This document shows, piece after piece, positions 56,831-64,000 of a stretch of 64,000 bases of DNA (positions are counted from its first letter, which is position 1; every line of letters starts with the position of its first letter). A model generated the notes under the pieces. It was not told the DNA's origin and searched no databases. It saw only the letters and a program-made list of their open reading frames with translations. A program made the position numbers and the translations under genes. The stretch comes from Luteibacter sp. SG786 (GTDB taxonomy: Bacteria; Pseudomonadota; Gammaproteobacteria; Xanthomonadales; Rhodanobacteraceae), in assembly GCF_011759605.1 (NCBI RefSeq), contig NZ_JAAOYX010000001.1, positions 62,001 through 126,000 on the forward strand, read 5' to 3'.

Positions 56831-58051
56831 TTACTCCCCCTGCATGCGCCGCAGCGACGCCATCACCTCGTAGCACGCGCCCATGGTGTGGTAATCCGTC
56901 TTGCCGGCCGGGCTCTTCTCGTCGTCGTACTTTTCGTTGTTCCGCTTCAGGATGCGAAACCACGCGCCGTACGTGTGATCGACCAGATGCTGCCAGCTGT
57001 AGGCCCAGATCTTCTCGTACCACTCGTCGTATTTCTGCTCGCCGGTGGTCTCGAACAGCAACTGCGCCGCGGCGAGCGATTCGGCCTGCACCCAGAAATA
57101 CTTGTCGTCGTCGCACACCTCGCCCTCCGGTGCGAAGCCATAGGCGATACCGCCGTATTCCTTGTCCCAGGCCTTGTCCAGCGCCTCGTCGAAGAGGTGC
57201 TTCGCGGTGGGAACGAGCCAGTCCTTATGACGCGGCGTGCCCTTGGTGTAGCGCTCGAGCATCATCAGGAGCTTCGCCCACTCGGTCTGGTGACCGGGCT
57301 GGAAGCCCCACGGGCGGAACAGGTGCTTGGGATTGTCGAGGTTGTATTCCCAGTCGATCGACCAGTCCTCGTGGTAGTGCTCCCAGATCAGCTTCTGCGG
57401 GGTGAGCGCCGCCTGGCGCTGGGTCATGTTGTTCGCCAGCAGCATGGCGCGGTCGAGGTAGCGATCGTCCTTCGTGGCTTCCCACGCGGCGATCATGGCC
57501 TCGGTCATGTGCATGTTCGCGTTCTGGCCGCGGTAGCCCGTGAAGTGCCAGTCCTTGTCGGCCTCGTCGCGATAGAGGCCGTGCGCAGGCTCCCAGTAGC
57601 GCTGTTCGAGCAGGTTCCAGATCTCGTCCTGCCAGCCGCGCGCTTCGTCGAAGCCCACTTTCACGCCGCACGAATAGGCCAGCAGCATGAACGCCAGGCC
57701 GTAGCAGTGGTTCATCTGGTCGTCGCGCTTGCCGTCGGCGATGGTCCATGCGTAACCGCCGGTTTCGGGGTTGCGATGCACCTCGCGCAGGTACTTCAGG
57801 CCGTGCATCGTCAGGTCCTTGTCCTCGGGCTTTTTGAACTCGAGGTAGGCCATCGCGTGGTTGAACACGAAGCGCGTGCTGGAAACGAGGTGGCGATGGC
57901 TGCGGTCGTAAACCGTGCCGTCGTCCTTGTAGTAATGGAAGAAACCGCCGGCGGGATCGACCTCGTTCGGCTTGTAGAACGCCATCGTCTTCGCGACGTG
58001 GTCGCGCAGTACATCGATGGAGTGGAAATCGGGGAGGGGGACGGTCGTCAT
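56831..58051 (-). CDS. AGE-family sugar isomerase, probable mannose isomerase
   Basis: The 406-residue (alpha/alpha)6-barrel protein has AGE-family signatures: SSTRFVFNHAMAY, NHCYGLAFMLLAYS, GQNANMHMTEAMIAAWEAT, RPWGFQPGHQTEWAKLL and KYFWVQAESLAAA. The histidines in NMHMTEA and PGHQTEW are the likely proton-transfer residues. The family includes N-acetylglucosamine 2-epimerase, cellobiose 2-epimerase, YihS and mannose isomerase. The locus (GH92 mannosidase, permease, fructokinase) favours mannose-to-fructose isomerisation. It overlaps the kinase gene by four bases. Confidence 0.85.
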   Translation of the reverse strand: MTTVPLPDFHSIDVLRDHVAKTMAFYKPNEVDPAGGFFHYYKDDGTVYDRSHRHLVSSTRFVFNHAMAYLEFKKPEDKDLTMHGLKYLREVHRNPETGGYAWTIADGKRDDQMNHCYGLAFMLLAYSCGVKVGFDEARGWQDEIWNLLEQRYWEPAHGLYRDEADKDWHFTGYRGQNANMHMTEAMIAAWEATKDDRYLDRAMLLANNMTQRQAALTPQKLIWEHYHEDWSIDWEYNLDNPKHLFRPWGFQPGHQTEWAKLLMMLERYTKGTPRHKDWLVPTAKHLFDEALDKAWDKEYGGIAYGFAPEGEVCDDDKYFWVQAESLAAAQLLFETTGEQKYDEWYEKIWAYSWQHLVDHTYGAWFRILKRNNEKYDDEKSPAGKTDYHTMGACYEVMASLRRMQGE

Positions 58052-59028
58052 GCGTGCTTCTCCATGAAGGCCATTACTTCGGCCTGGTCGGGGATGGCGG
58101 TGAACGAGCCCTTGTGCGTCGCGGTGATCGCGCCGGCTGCCGCGGCGAAGCGGATCAGGCCCACGAGCCGGGCTTCGTCGGCGATAAGCGCGTCGAAGCG
58201 TGCCGGGGTGACTTCCTCCATGGCCAGCCGTGCGAGCAGGCCGCCCACGAAGGCGTCGCCGGCGGCGGTGGTGTCCACGGCGTCCACCGTATAACCCTGC
58301 AGCGTGCCGCGCGCGCTACGGGTGAACCAGCGCATCGGTTCCGGACCGTCGGTAACCAGCAGGAGGCGCGCCTTGCCGCGCCACAGTCGTTCCAGCACAG
58401 CGTCGTCGGAACCCGCGCCGGCATGGATGAACGCGAACTCTTCCGCGCTCAGCTTGATCACGTCGGCTTCGTTCAACGTTTCCCACAGGCGGGGCAGCGG
58501 CGCCTCGTCCTTCGGCCACAGGGCCGGGCGCAGGTTCATGTCGAAGCTGACCAGCGCGCCGGCGGCACGCGCCCGGCGCATGCCCTCGACCGTGGTTGCG
58601 GCGATCGCGGCTTCGGTCAGCGAATTGGAGCAGACATGGAACACGGCCAGGTCGTCGAACGCACCGGGGCGGAAATGCTCGGGGCGAAACAGCAGGTCGG
58701 CGGCCGGCGGACGATAGAAACTGAAGCTGCGGTCGCCCTTTTCGTCGTGCGCCACGAAGGCCAGCGCGGTGCGGGCCTCGTCGGTGCGCGCGATGTCTTC
58801 CGTGCCGACCCCGAGTTCGGTGAGGCTCTTGAGCAGGAAATCGCCGAACATGTCGCGCGAGAGCATGCCGGCGAAACGGGCTTTGCCGCCCAGGCGCGCC
58901 GCAGCCACGGCGACATTGGCCGGCGCACCGCCGGCAAAGGGAACGAAGGCGGGAGGCTGACCGGCGCCGCCCTGGGGCTGTGCGTGGAAATCGATCAGCG
59001 CCTCGCCGAAGCAGAGGATGGAAGACAT
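58048..59028 (-). CDS. PfkB-family fructokinase
   Basis: The 326-residue ribokinase-fold enzyme has ILCFGEALIDF at the start, PFAGGAPANVAVAAARLGG for sugar binding and DTTAAGDAFVGGLLA with the catalytic aspartate near the C-terminus. It resembles bacterial fructokinases and should make fructose 6-phosphate from the fructose supplied by the overlapping isomerase gene. The ATG at 59028 opens directly on the conserved strand; the longer frame is rejected. Confidence 0.88.
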   Translation of the reverse strand: MSSILCFGEALIDFHAQPQGGAGQPPAFVPFAGGAPANVAVAAARLGGKARFAGMLSRDMFGDFLLKSLTELGVGTEDIARTDEARTALAFVAHDEKGDRSFSFYRPPAADLLFRPEHFRPGAFDDLAVFHVCSNSLTEAAIAATTVEGMRRARAAGALVSFDMNLRPALWPKDEAPLPRLWETLNEADVIKLSAEEFAFIHAGAGSDDAVLERLWRGKARLLLVTDGPEPMRWFTRSARGTLQGYTVDAVDTTAAGDAFVGGLLARLAMEEVTPARFDALIADEARLVGLIRFAAAAGAITATHKGSFTAIPDQAEVMAFMEKHA

Positions 59029-59100
59029 GCTACGGCCTGTCCTTGGGGCGGGGATGAAAAAAGCGACGGCCGGCATGGGCCGGCCGTCGGATGAGAGCGA

Positions 59101-60423
59101 TCAGTGCGTGGCAGCCGGCACGCTGCGAACCTTCGAGCCGCTGAGACCGTAGAACACGATGTACGCGTAGCAGATCAGCGGAATGAAGAACGCATGCTGC
59201 AGGCCGATCTGGTCGGCGATGACGCCCTGGATCCAGGGAATCAGGGCGCCACCGACGATGGCCATGATCAGCAGGCTCGACGCCTTGCCCGTGAGCGGGC
59301 CCATGCGCTCGATGCCCAGCGAGAAGATCGTGGGGAACATGATCGAATTGAACAGGCCGATGGCCACGATGCTGTAGACCGCGACGGTGCCGGTGGTGGA
59401 CATCGTGGTGATGACGAGCAGGCCGTTGATGACGGCGAACACGGCCAGCAGCAACCGGGGCGAGAACTTCGCGAGCAGGGCGGAGCCGATGAAGCGGCCG
59501 ACCATTGCGCCGCCCCAGTAGAACGCCACGTGGCTGGCGGCCACGGCGCCGGACATGTTGCCGATCTCGGGCAGCTCCAGGTAGTTGATCATGAAGCTGC
59601 CGATGGCCACCTCGCCGCCGACATAGAAGAAGATGGCGAGCACGCCGAAGAACACGTGCGGCGTCTTCAGGGCATCCATCAACGAATGCTTGCTGTCGTC
59701 GGCCTTCTCGGTGGTTTCCTCGAGGGCCGGCAGGTTGAACAGGTATACGCCGATGGCCAGCAGGATGAGCACCACGGCCAGGCCGAGGTACGGACCCTGC
59801 ACCGTGCCGGCTTCATGCGCACGGTAGGTGATCTGTTCCGCGGCGCTCATCTTCGCGATGTCGGCGCTGCTCTTCACCTCGCTGGAGAGGATGAGGAAAC
59901 CGCCGAAGAACGGCGCGAGGAAGGTGCCGAAGGAGTTCAGCGCCTGGGCGAGCGTGAGACGGCTGGAGCTCGTCTTCTCGGGACCGAGCAGGGCCACATA
60001 GGCGTTGGCGGCCACCTGCAGCACCGTGATGCCGGTGGCGAGGATGAAGAGCGCGCCGAGGAAGAACGCATAGACGCGCATGCCGGCGGCAGGCCAGAAC
60101 AGCGCGGCACCGATGCCGGCGATGATGAGGCCGGCGACGATGCCCTTCTTGTAACCCAGTGCCGCGACGAGCTTGCCGGCAGGCAGCGACATGATGAAGT
60201 ACGCGCCGAAGAAGGTGAACTGGATCAGCAGCGCCTGGGCGTAGTTGAGTTCGAACACCGCCTTCAGATGCGGGATGAGGATGTCGTTCAGACAGGTGAG
60301 GAAGCCCCACATGAAGAAGATCGTCGTCATCACGCCAAGCGCGAGCGGGAAGTAGGTGTAGCGGTTGTCGCCCGGTGTTGCTGCGGACGGCGAGTTGGGC
60401 GATGGCGTATATCCGGTGGCCAT
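59101..60423 (-). CDS. Sugar MFS transporter, FucP/GlcP-like
   Basis: The 440-residue permease has about 12 membrane segments and FucP/GluP-branch signatures: FFMWGFLTCLNDILIPHLK, NYAQALLIQFTFFGAYFIMSLPAGKL, GYKKGIVAGL and LTLAQALNSFGTFLAPFFGG. It is a proton-coupled hexose importer; mannose is inferred from context. The start at 60423 has GGAG seven bases upstream. It lies 20 bases after lacI and 72 bases before the kinase on the same strand, so all four genes form one operon. Confidence 0.9.
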   Translation of the reverse strand: MATGYTPSPNSPSAATPGDNRYTYFPLALGVMTTIFFMWGFLTCLNDILIPHLKAVFELNYAQALLIQFTFFGAYFIMSLPAGKLVAALGYKKGIVAGLIIAGIGAALFWPAAGMRVYAFFLGALFILATGITVLQVAANAYVALLGPEKTSSSRLTLAQALNSFGTFLAPFFGGFLILSSEVKSSADIAKMSAAEQITYRAHEAGTVQGPYLGLAVVLILLAIGVYLFNLPALEETTEKADDSKHSLMDALKTPHVFFGVLAIFFYVGGEVAIGSFMINYLELPEIGNMSGAVAASHVAFYWGGAMVGRFIGSALLAKFSPRLLLAVFAVINGLLVITTMSTTGTVAVYSIVAIGLFNSIMFPTIFSLGIERMGPLTGKASSLLIMAIVGGALIPWIQGVIADQIGLQHAFFIPLICYAYIVFYGLSGSKVRSVPAATH

Positions 60424-60443
60424 GGGGCGCTCCATTAAGGGGT

Positions 60444-61493
60444 TCAGGGGGAGGACGGGGGACAGCTGCTTTCACGTACGACGAGCCGTACCGGCGCGAT
60501 CGTATACGCTGCTTCCGTCTCGGGTTTGCCAAGTCTCTCGAGGATGAGTTCGGCGCTGCGACGCCCCAGACCACGCGGATCGACCGCGACAGTGGTGAGG
60601 GGCGGCACGCAGACCGACGCTTCTGCGACGTCGTCGAAGCCGGTCAGGGCGAAATCCTCGCCCGGGCGCCGGCCTCGCTTCGTCAGGCCAAGCATAAGCC
60701 CCAGAGCGACGGCGTCGTTGTAGCAAACGGCCGCCGTGGGCGCCGGGTCGCGCGCGAACAGCGCGCCCGTCTGCCGGGCCGCTTCCAGACGGGTGGGCGC
60801 ACTCTCGATGAGCCAGGCTGGATCGACCTTCAGGCCGGCGTCGCGCATCGCCCCCGCATAGCCCCGGCGGCGCTGTTCCACCGAACTGGAATCGCGGTGA
60901 CCACCGAAGAAAGCAATGCGCTGGTGGCCAAGATGGATGAGATGTTCCGTGGCGAGGCGTGCGCCGTGCTCGTTGTCCATCTCGAGCGTGTCCCAGCGGT
61001 GGGCACCGTTGTCGTCGGGCAATTCGCGGTTGAACACGAGCAGGGGCGTGTGCATGCCCACGGCGGCCAACACCTGTTCGCCCTCGCTGCCTTCGGCCGG
61101 GGAGAGGATGATCCCGGCCGGGCCGTGCTCGATCAGCGAGTTCAGGACCGCCTGCTGGCGGATGGGCGATTCGCCGGTGTTGCCCAGCAGGGTGACGTAC
61201 CCTGCGCTGGCCAGGGCTTCGTCGGCGCCGGCCGCGAATTCCGCGAAGAAGGGGTTGCCCAGGTCGTTGATGACCAGGCCGATGCTGGAGGAGGTACGCC
61301 GGCGCAGGTTGGCCGCGGCACGGTTGTACACGTAGCCCTGGCGCTTGAGCTCGGCCTCCACCCGGGCCCGGGTGGCGGAGTTCACCAGCGGGCTGCCGCG
61401 CAGCACCAGCGAGACGGTGGCCCGGGAGACGTCGCAGCCCTGTGCGATATCGGCGAGCGTCACCTTGCGGCGCTGCGGGGTATTCCTCGACAT
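60444..61493 (-). CDS. LacI-family transcriptional regulator of the mannose locus
   Basis: The 349-residue repressor has a LacI HTH (about 11-32, VTLADIAQGCDVSRATVSLVL), a hinge helix ending in RRTSSSIGLVI, and a periplasmic-binding-protein-like effector domain with GNPFFAEF, FNRE and CYNDAVALGLM stretches. AAGGAG stands six bases before the ATG at 61493. It is the first gene of the operon, so it is probably autoregulated, and it is divergent from the GH92 gene across a 166-base interval with a palindromic operator candidate. Confidence 0.92.
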   Translation of the reverse strand: MSRNTPQRRKVTLADIAQGCDVSRATVSLVLRGSPLVNSATRARVEAELKRQGYVYNRAAANLRRRTSSSIGLVINDLGNPFFAEFAAGADEALASAGYVTLLGNTGESPIRQQAVLNSLIEHGPAGIILSPAEGSEGEQVLAAVGMHTPLLVFNRELPDDNGAHRWDTLEMDNEHGARLATEHLIHLGHQRIAFFGGHRDSSSVEQRRRGYAGAMRDAGLKVDPAWLIESAPTRLEAARQTGALFARDPAPTAAVCYNDAVALGLMLGLTKRGRRPGEDFALTGFDDVAEASVCVPPLTTVAVDPRGLGRRSAELILERLGKPETEAAYTIAPVRLVVRESSCPPSSP

Positions 61494-61572
61494 CGGAACT
61501 CCTTCAAACGATCTAAACCCGGCGATCATCGCGCGGGGTGGCCAGGGATGCATCACGCACTGCAACATGCGC

Positions 61573-61584
61573 GATAGCGCTATC
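61573..61584. promoter_or_regulatory. Candidate LacI-family operator GATAGCGCTATC
   Basis: This perfect 12-base palindrome with a TAGCGCTA core lies midway between the divergent lacI and GH92 starts. Even-centred palindromes of this kind are typical LacI-family operators, and the TAGCGCTA core is shared with xylose boxes known from Xanthomonas and Caulobacter. Confidence 0.6.
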
Positions 61585-61659
61585 TTTGCTACGTTCGACC
61601 CGTTTGTCACGATCCAAATGATCGGGACCCGAGAATTGCCTACCGAAGGGGAGCCACCG

Positions 61660-64000
61660 ATGTCGAAAACCACCCGCCTCAGCCGCGGCCTGCTGGCCGC
61701 TGCCCTGTCCCTCGCGCTGCCGGCCCTGGCCGTCGCAGCCTCCAGCGGCAAGGCCGAAGGCGCGTTCGCGGCCGTGGACCCGATGATCGGCACGGGCGGC
61801 GACGGCCACACCTTCCCCGGTGCGACGGTGCCCTTCGGCATGGTGCAGCTCTCGCCGGATACGGCCATGCCGGATTTCAAGCACGCGTACAAGTGGGCCG
61901 CGGGCTACCAGTACGGCGATTCCAGCATCCAGGGGTTCTCCCATACGCACTTCTCCGGCAGCGGCCATTCCGACCTGGGCGACGTGCTCGTCATGCCCAT
62001 TGCCGGCGATGTGAAGCTGGACCCCGGTTCCCCCGACCAGCCCGGTAGTGGCTATCGCTCGCGGTTCGACCACAAGAGCGAGAAAGCGGAGGCAGGGTAC
62101 TACGCCGTCACGCTGGCCGACTATGGCGTGCGGGCCGAATTGACCGCCGGCGCCCGGGTGGGCTGGCACCGCTACACCTTCCCGAAGGGCAAGCCGGCCC
62201 ACCTTCTGCTCGACCTGCGCCCCAGCATCTACGACTACGACGGCAAGGTGCTCTGGTCGTCGGTGCGCGTCCGGGCCGATGGCACGGTGACCGGCGGCCG
62301 CACCACCCGCGGGTGGGCGCCGGGCCGCCAGCTGTATTTCGCCATGCGCTTCAACCAGCCGATGACCTCGCGCAGCCTGAAGAATCGCGAAAAGGACGTG
62401 CCGTACCGGGGTTTCTCCGGGCCGGGCAACCGCGCCGAGGACGTGGACGCGATCAGCGGCCGCGCCCTGGAGGGCGTGTTCGACTTCGGCGACCTCGGCA
62501 AGCCCCTGATCGTGAAGGTGGCCGTGTCGTCGGTGAGCGAGGACAACGCGGTGGCCAACCTGGACAAGGATGGCGCCGGCTTCGACTTCGACGCCCGTCG
62601 CGCCGAGGCCCGCCAGGCGTGGGAGAAAGCGCTTTCCACCGTGGACGTGCAGGCGCCTGCGGAAACCCGCAAGACGTTCTATACGGCGCTCTATCACGCC
62701 ATGATCGCGCCGGGCCTGTCGATGGACGTGAACGGCGAATACCGCGGCCCCGACAACCAGGTGCACAAGGCGAAGGGCTTCGACTTCTATTCCACCTGGT
62801 CGCTGTGGGACGTCTACCGCGCCCAGCAGCCCCTGATGACCCTGCTCCAGCCCGCCAAGAGCAACGATTTCGTCAGTTCGCTCATCGCCGCGCAGCAGGC
62901 CAGCCCCTTCGGCATCCTTCCGGTGTGGGCATACCAGGGCATGGAAACCTGGTGCATGATCGGCTACCACGCGGTGCCGGTCATCGCCGACGCTTATATG
63001 AAGGGCATTCGCGGCTACGACACCAAGGCCGCGCTCGACGCCATGGTGGCCAGCGCCACCTATGGGCCCTATGGCGGCATCGACGACTACATGAAGCTCG
63101 GGTACGTGCCGATCGACCGCCAGCCGGAAGCGGCCTCCAAGACCGTGGAATACGCCTTCGACGACTGGTCGCTCGCGCAGATGGCCAAGGCCATGGGCAA
63201 GGACGACATCGCGGCCACCTTCATGAAGCGCGCCGGCAATTGGAAGAACAGTTTCGACACGAAGACCGGCTTCCTCCGCGCCCGCAAGAGCGACGGCAGC
63301 TATCGCGAACCGTTCGATCCGTCGTCGGCCGGCTACGGTAGCGACTACACCGAAGGCAACGCCTGGCAGTACTCCTGGTACGTGCCGCAGGATGTGGCGG
63401 GCCTCATGGAGGCCCTGGGCGGCAAGGACGCGTTCGTGAAGAAGCTCGACCAGGTGTTCGACGCGAAGGTGGACCCCAAGTCGTTCGCCCATGTGGAAGA
63501 CATCACCGGACTCATCGGCTGGTATGCGCACGGCAACGAACCCAGCCACCAGGTGGCCTACCTGTACGACTACGCCGGCCAGCCCTGGAAGACCCAGGAG
63601 CGGCTGGTGAAGATCATGCAGACGCAATACTCCCCGACGCCGACGGGCCTGGTGGGTAACGACGACCTGGGCCAGATGTCGGCGTGGTACATCTTCACAT
63701 CGCTTGGCTTCTATCCGGTGGCGCCGGGCAGCAACCAGTACGTGATCGGCCGCCCCTTCGTGGAGAAGGCCACGCTCAACCTTGCCGGCGGCAAGAAGTT
63801 CACCGTGTCGGCGGACCATCTGGACGCAAAGCATCCGTATGTAGGCAAGGTCACGCTCAACGGCAAGGCACTCGACCGCACGTATATCCGACACGAAGAG
63901 ATCGTGGCCGGCGGCGAGCTGCATTTCTCGATGCAGGAGACGCCGGCGAAGGACTGGGGCACCGCCTCGGGCGGCCAGCCGTACTCGATGAGCGGGGCCG
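61660..64000 (+). CDS. Secreted GH92 alpha-mannosidase (truncated by window edge)
   Basis: The visible 780 residues begin with a signal peptide (LPALAVAA) and show the GH92 two-domain layout. The N-terminal beta-sandwich has VDPMIGTGGDGHTFPGATVPFGMVQLSPD, GFSHTHFSGSGHSDLGDV. The (alpha/alpha)6 domain has KGFDFYSTWSLWDVYRAQ, the general acid E627 in HGNEPSHQ and the catalytic-base aspartates in GNDDLGQMSAWY. These calcium-dependent inverting enzymes remove mannose from N-glycans or yeast mannan, often alpha-1,2-linked. AAGGGGAG stands about seven bases before the ATG. The gene is divergent from lacI and runs off the right edge. Confidence 0.92.
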   Translation, partial: MSKTTRLSRGLLAAALSLALPALAVAASSGKAEGAFAAVDPMIGTGGDGHTFPGATVPFGMVQLSPDTAMPDFKHAYKWAAGYQYGDSSIQGFSHTHFSGSGHSDLGDVLVMPIAGDVKLDPGSPDQPGSGYRSRFDHKSEKAEAGYYAVTLADYGVRAELTAGARVGWHRYTFPKGKPAHLLLDLRPSIYDYDGKVLWSSVRVRADGTVTGGRTTRGWAPGRQLYFAMRFNQPMTSRSLKNREKDVPYRGFSGPGNRAEDVDAISGRALEGVFDFGDLGKPLIVKVAVSSVSEDNAVANLDKDGAGFDFDARRAEARQAWEKALSTVDVQAPAETRKTFYTALYHAMIAPGLSMDVNGEYRGPDNQVHKAKGFDFYSTWSLWDVYRAQQPLMTLLQPAKSNDFVSSLIAAQQASPFGILPVWAYQGMETWCMIGYHAVPVIADAYMKGIRGYDTKAALDAMVASATYGPYGGIDDYMKLGYVPIDRQPEAASKTVEYAFDDWSLAQMAKAMGKDDIAATFMKRAGNWKNSFDTKTGFLRARKSDGSYREPFDPSSAGYGSDYTEGNAWQYSWYVPQDVAGLMEALGGKDAFVKKLDQVFDAKVDPKSFAHVEDITGLIGWYAHGNEPSHQVAYLYDYAGQPWKTQERLVKIMQTQYSPTPTGLVGNDDLGQMSAWYIFTSLGFYPVAPGSNQYVIGRPFVEKATLNLAGGKKFTVSADHLDAKHPYVGKVTLNGKALDRTYIRHEEIVAGGELHFSMQETPAKDWGTASGGQPYSMSGA

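Noticed and set aside
61513-63924. 803-codon minus-strand frame at the right edge
   Set aside because: It is antisense to the GH92 mannosidase, which reads open to the window edge with all family motifs.

Overview
The window is chromosomal DNA of a high-GC gammaproteobacterium, most likely of the Xanthomonadales family Rhodanobacteraceae (Luteibacter/Dyella-like). This rests on base composition, a CycA, WrbA, RhtA and Ku set typical of free-living proteobacteria, large ESPR-type autotransporters, a Xanthomonas-like alpha-amino acid ester hydrolase, and dispersed REP-like palindromes. The placement is inference; no rRNA or tRNA was seen.

Layout. 1-2180: a HipA-family yjjJ gene behind an A+T-rich region with repeated operator-like motifs, then two tiny genes that sit behind a duplicated autotransporter leader. 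2.3-16.6 kb: two very large type V autotransporters (2324-7756 and 11390-16579) flanking a membrane-tethered Mrr-like nuclease, an LprI-domain secreted protein and a PhzF enzyme. The second autotransporter has a sigma-54 promoter with an upstream Clp/CRP-type palindrome. 16.6-17.4 kb: a gene-free stretch with two inverted MITE-like elements. 17.4-20.8 kb: cycA, a degenerate M61-like protein and a SnoaL-like protein. 20.8-26.7 kb: a stressosome operon (rsbR-rsbS-rsbT, an ATPase/PP2C RsbX-like protein, a histidine kinase and a receiver-PAS-kinase-receiver hybrid) with a divergent single-domain receiver. 26.7-37.3 kb: oxidoreductase, Sel1-repeat protein, M1 aminopeptidase and glutamine cyclotransferase, nucleoside transporter and PfkB kinase, LysE exporter, and an AraC-MarR regulator pair. 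37.4-40.7 kb: two divergent GH13 enzymes for alpha-glucan or trehalose metabolism. 40.7-43.5 kb: an unrecognised three-gene group, then wrbA and an AraC regulator overlapping tail to tail. 43.7-46.8 kb: a FixLJ-like two-component system plus an extra receiver. 46.8-52.1 kb: YdcF-like protein, secreted helical protein, rhtA and a pertactin-like autotransporter. 52.3-56.7 kb: a small lipoprotein, the ester hydrolase, and Ku with a free-standing LigD polymerase domain. 56.8-64.0 kb: a mannose utilisation locus.

How the genes fit together. In the last block a secreted GH92 alpha-mannosidase would release mannose, an MFS permease would import it, an AGE-family isomerase would convert it to fructose and a PfkB kinase would phosphorylate it. 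A LacI repressor heads the operon and a TAGCGCTA-core palindrome lies in the divergent promoter. The stressosome genes overlap by a few bases throughout, which implies one transcript whose output passes to the two kinases; no sigma-B, RsbV or RsbW gene lies in the window.

Two dispersed repeat families stand out. One is an 83-bp palindromic element present four times at identical length. The other is a roughly 34-bp REP present as two inverted pairs (REPIN-like). The most unusual items are the sigma-54/Clp-type promoter on an autotransporter, the decapitated third autotransporter leader, the MITE-like pair, the stressosome-hybrid kinase operon, the split NHEJ pair and the unrecognised pair at 40977-42204.
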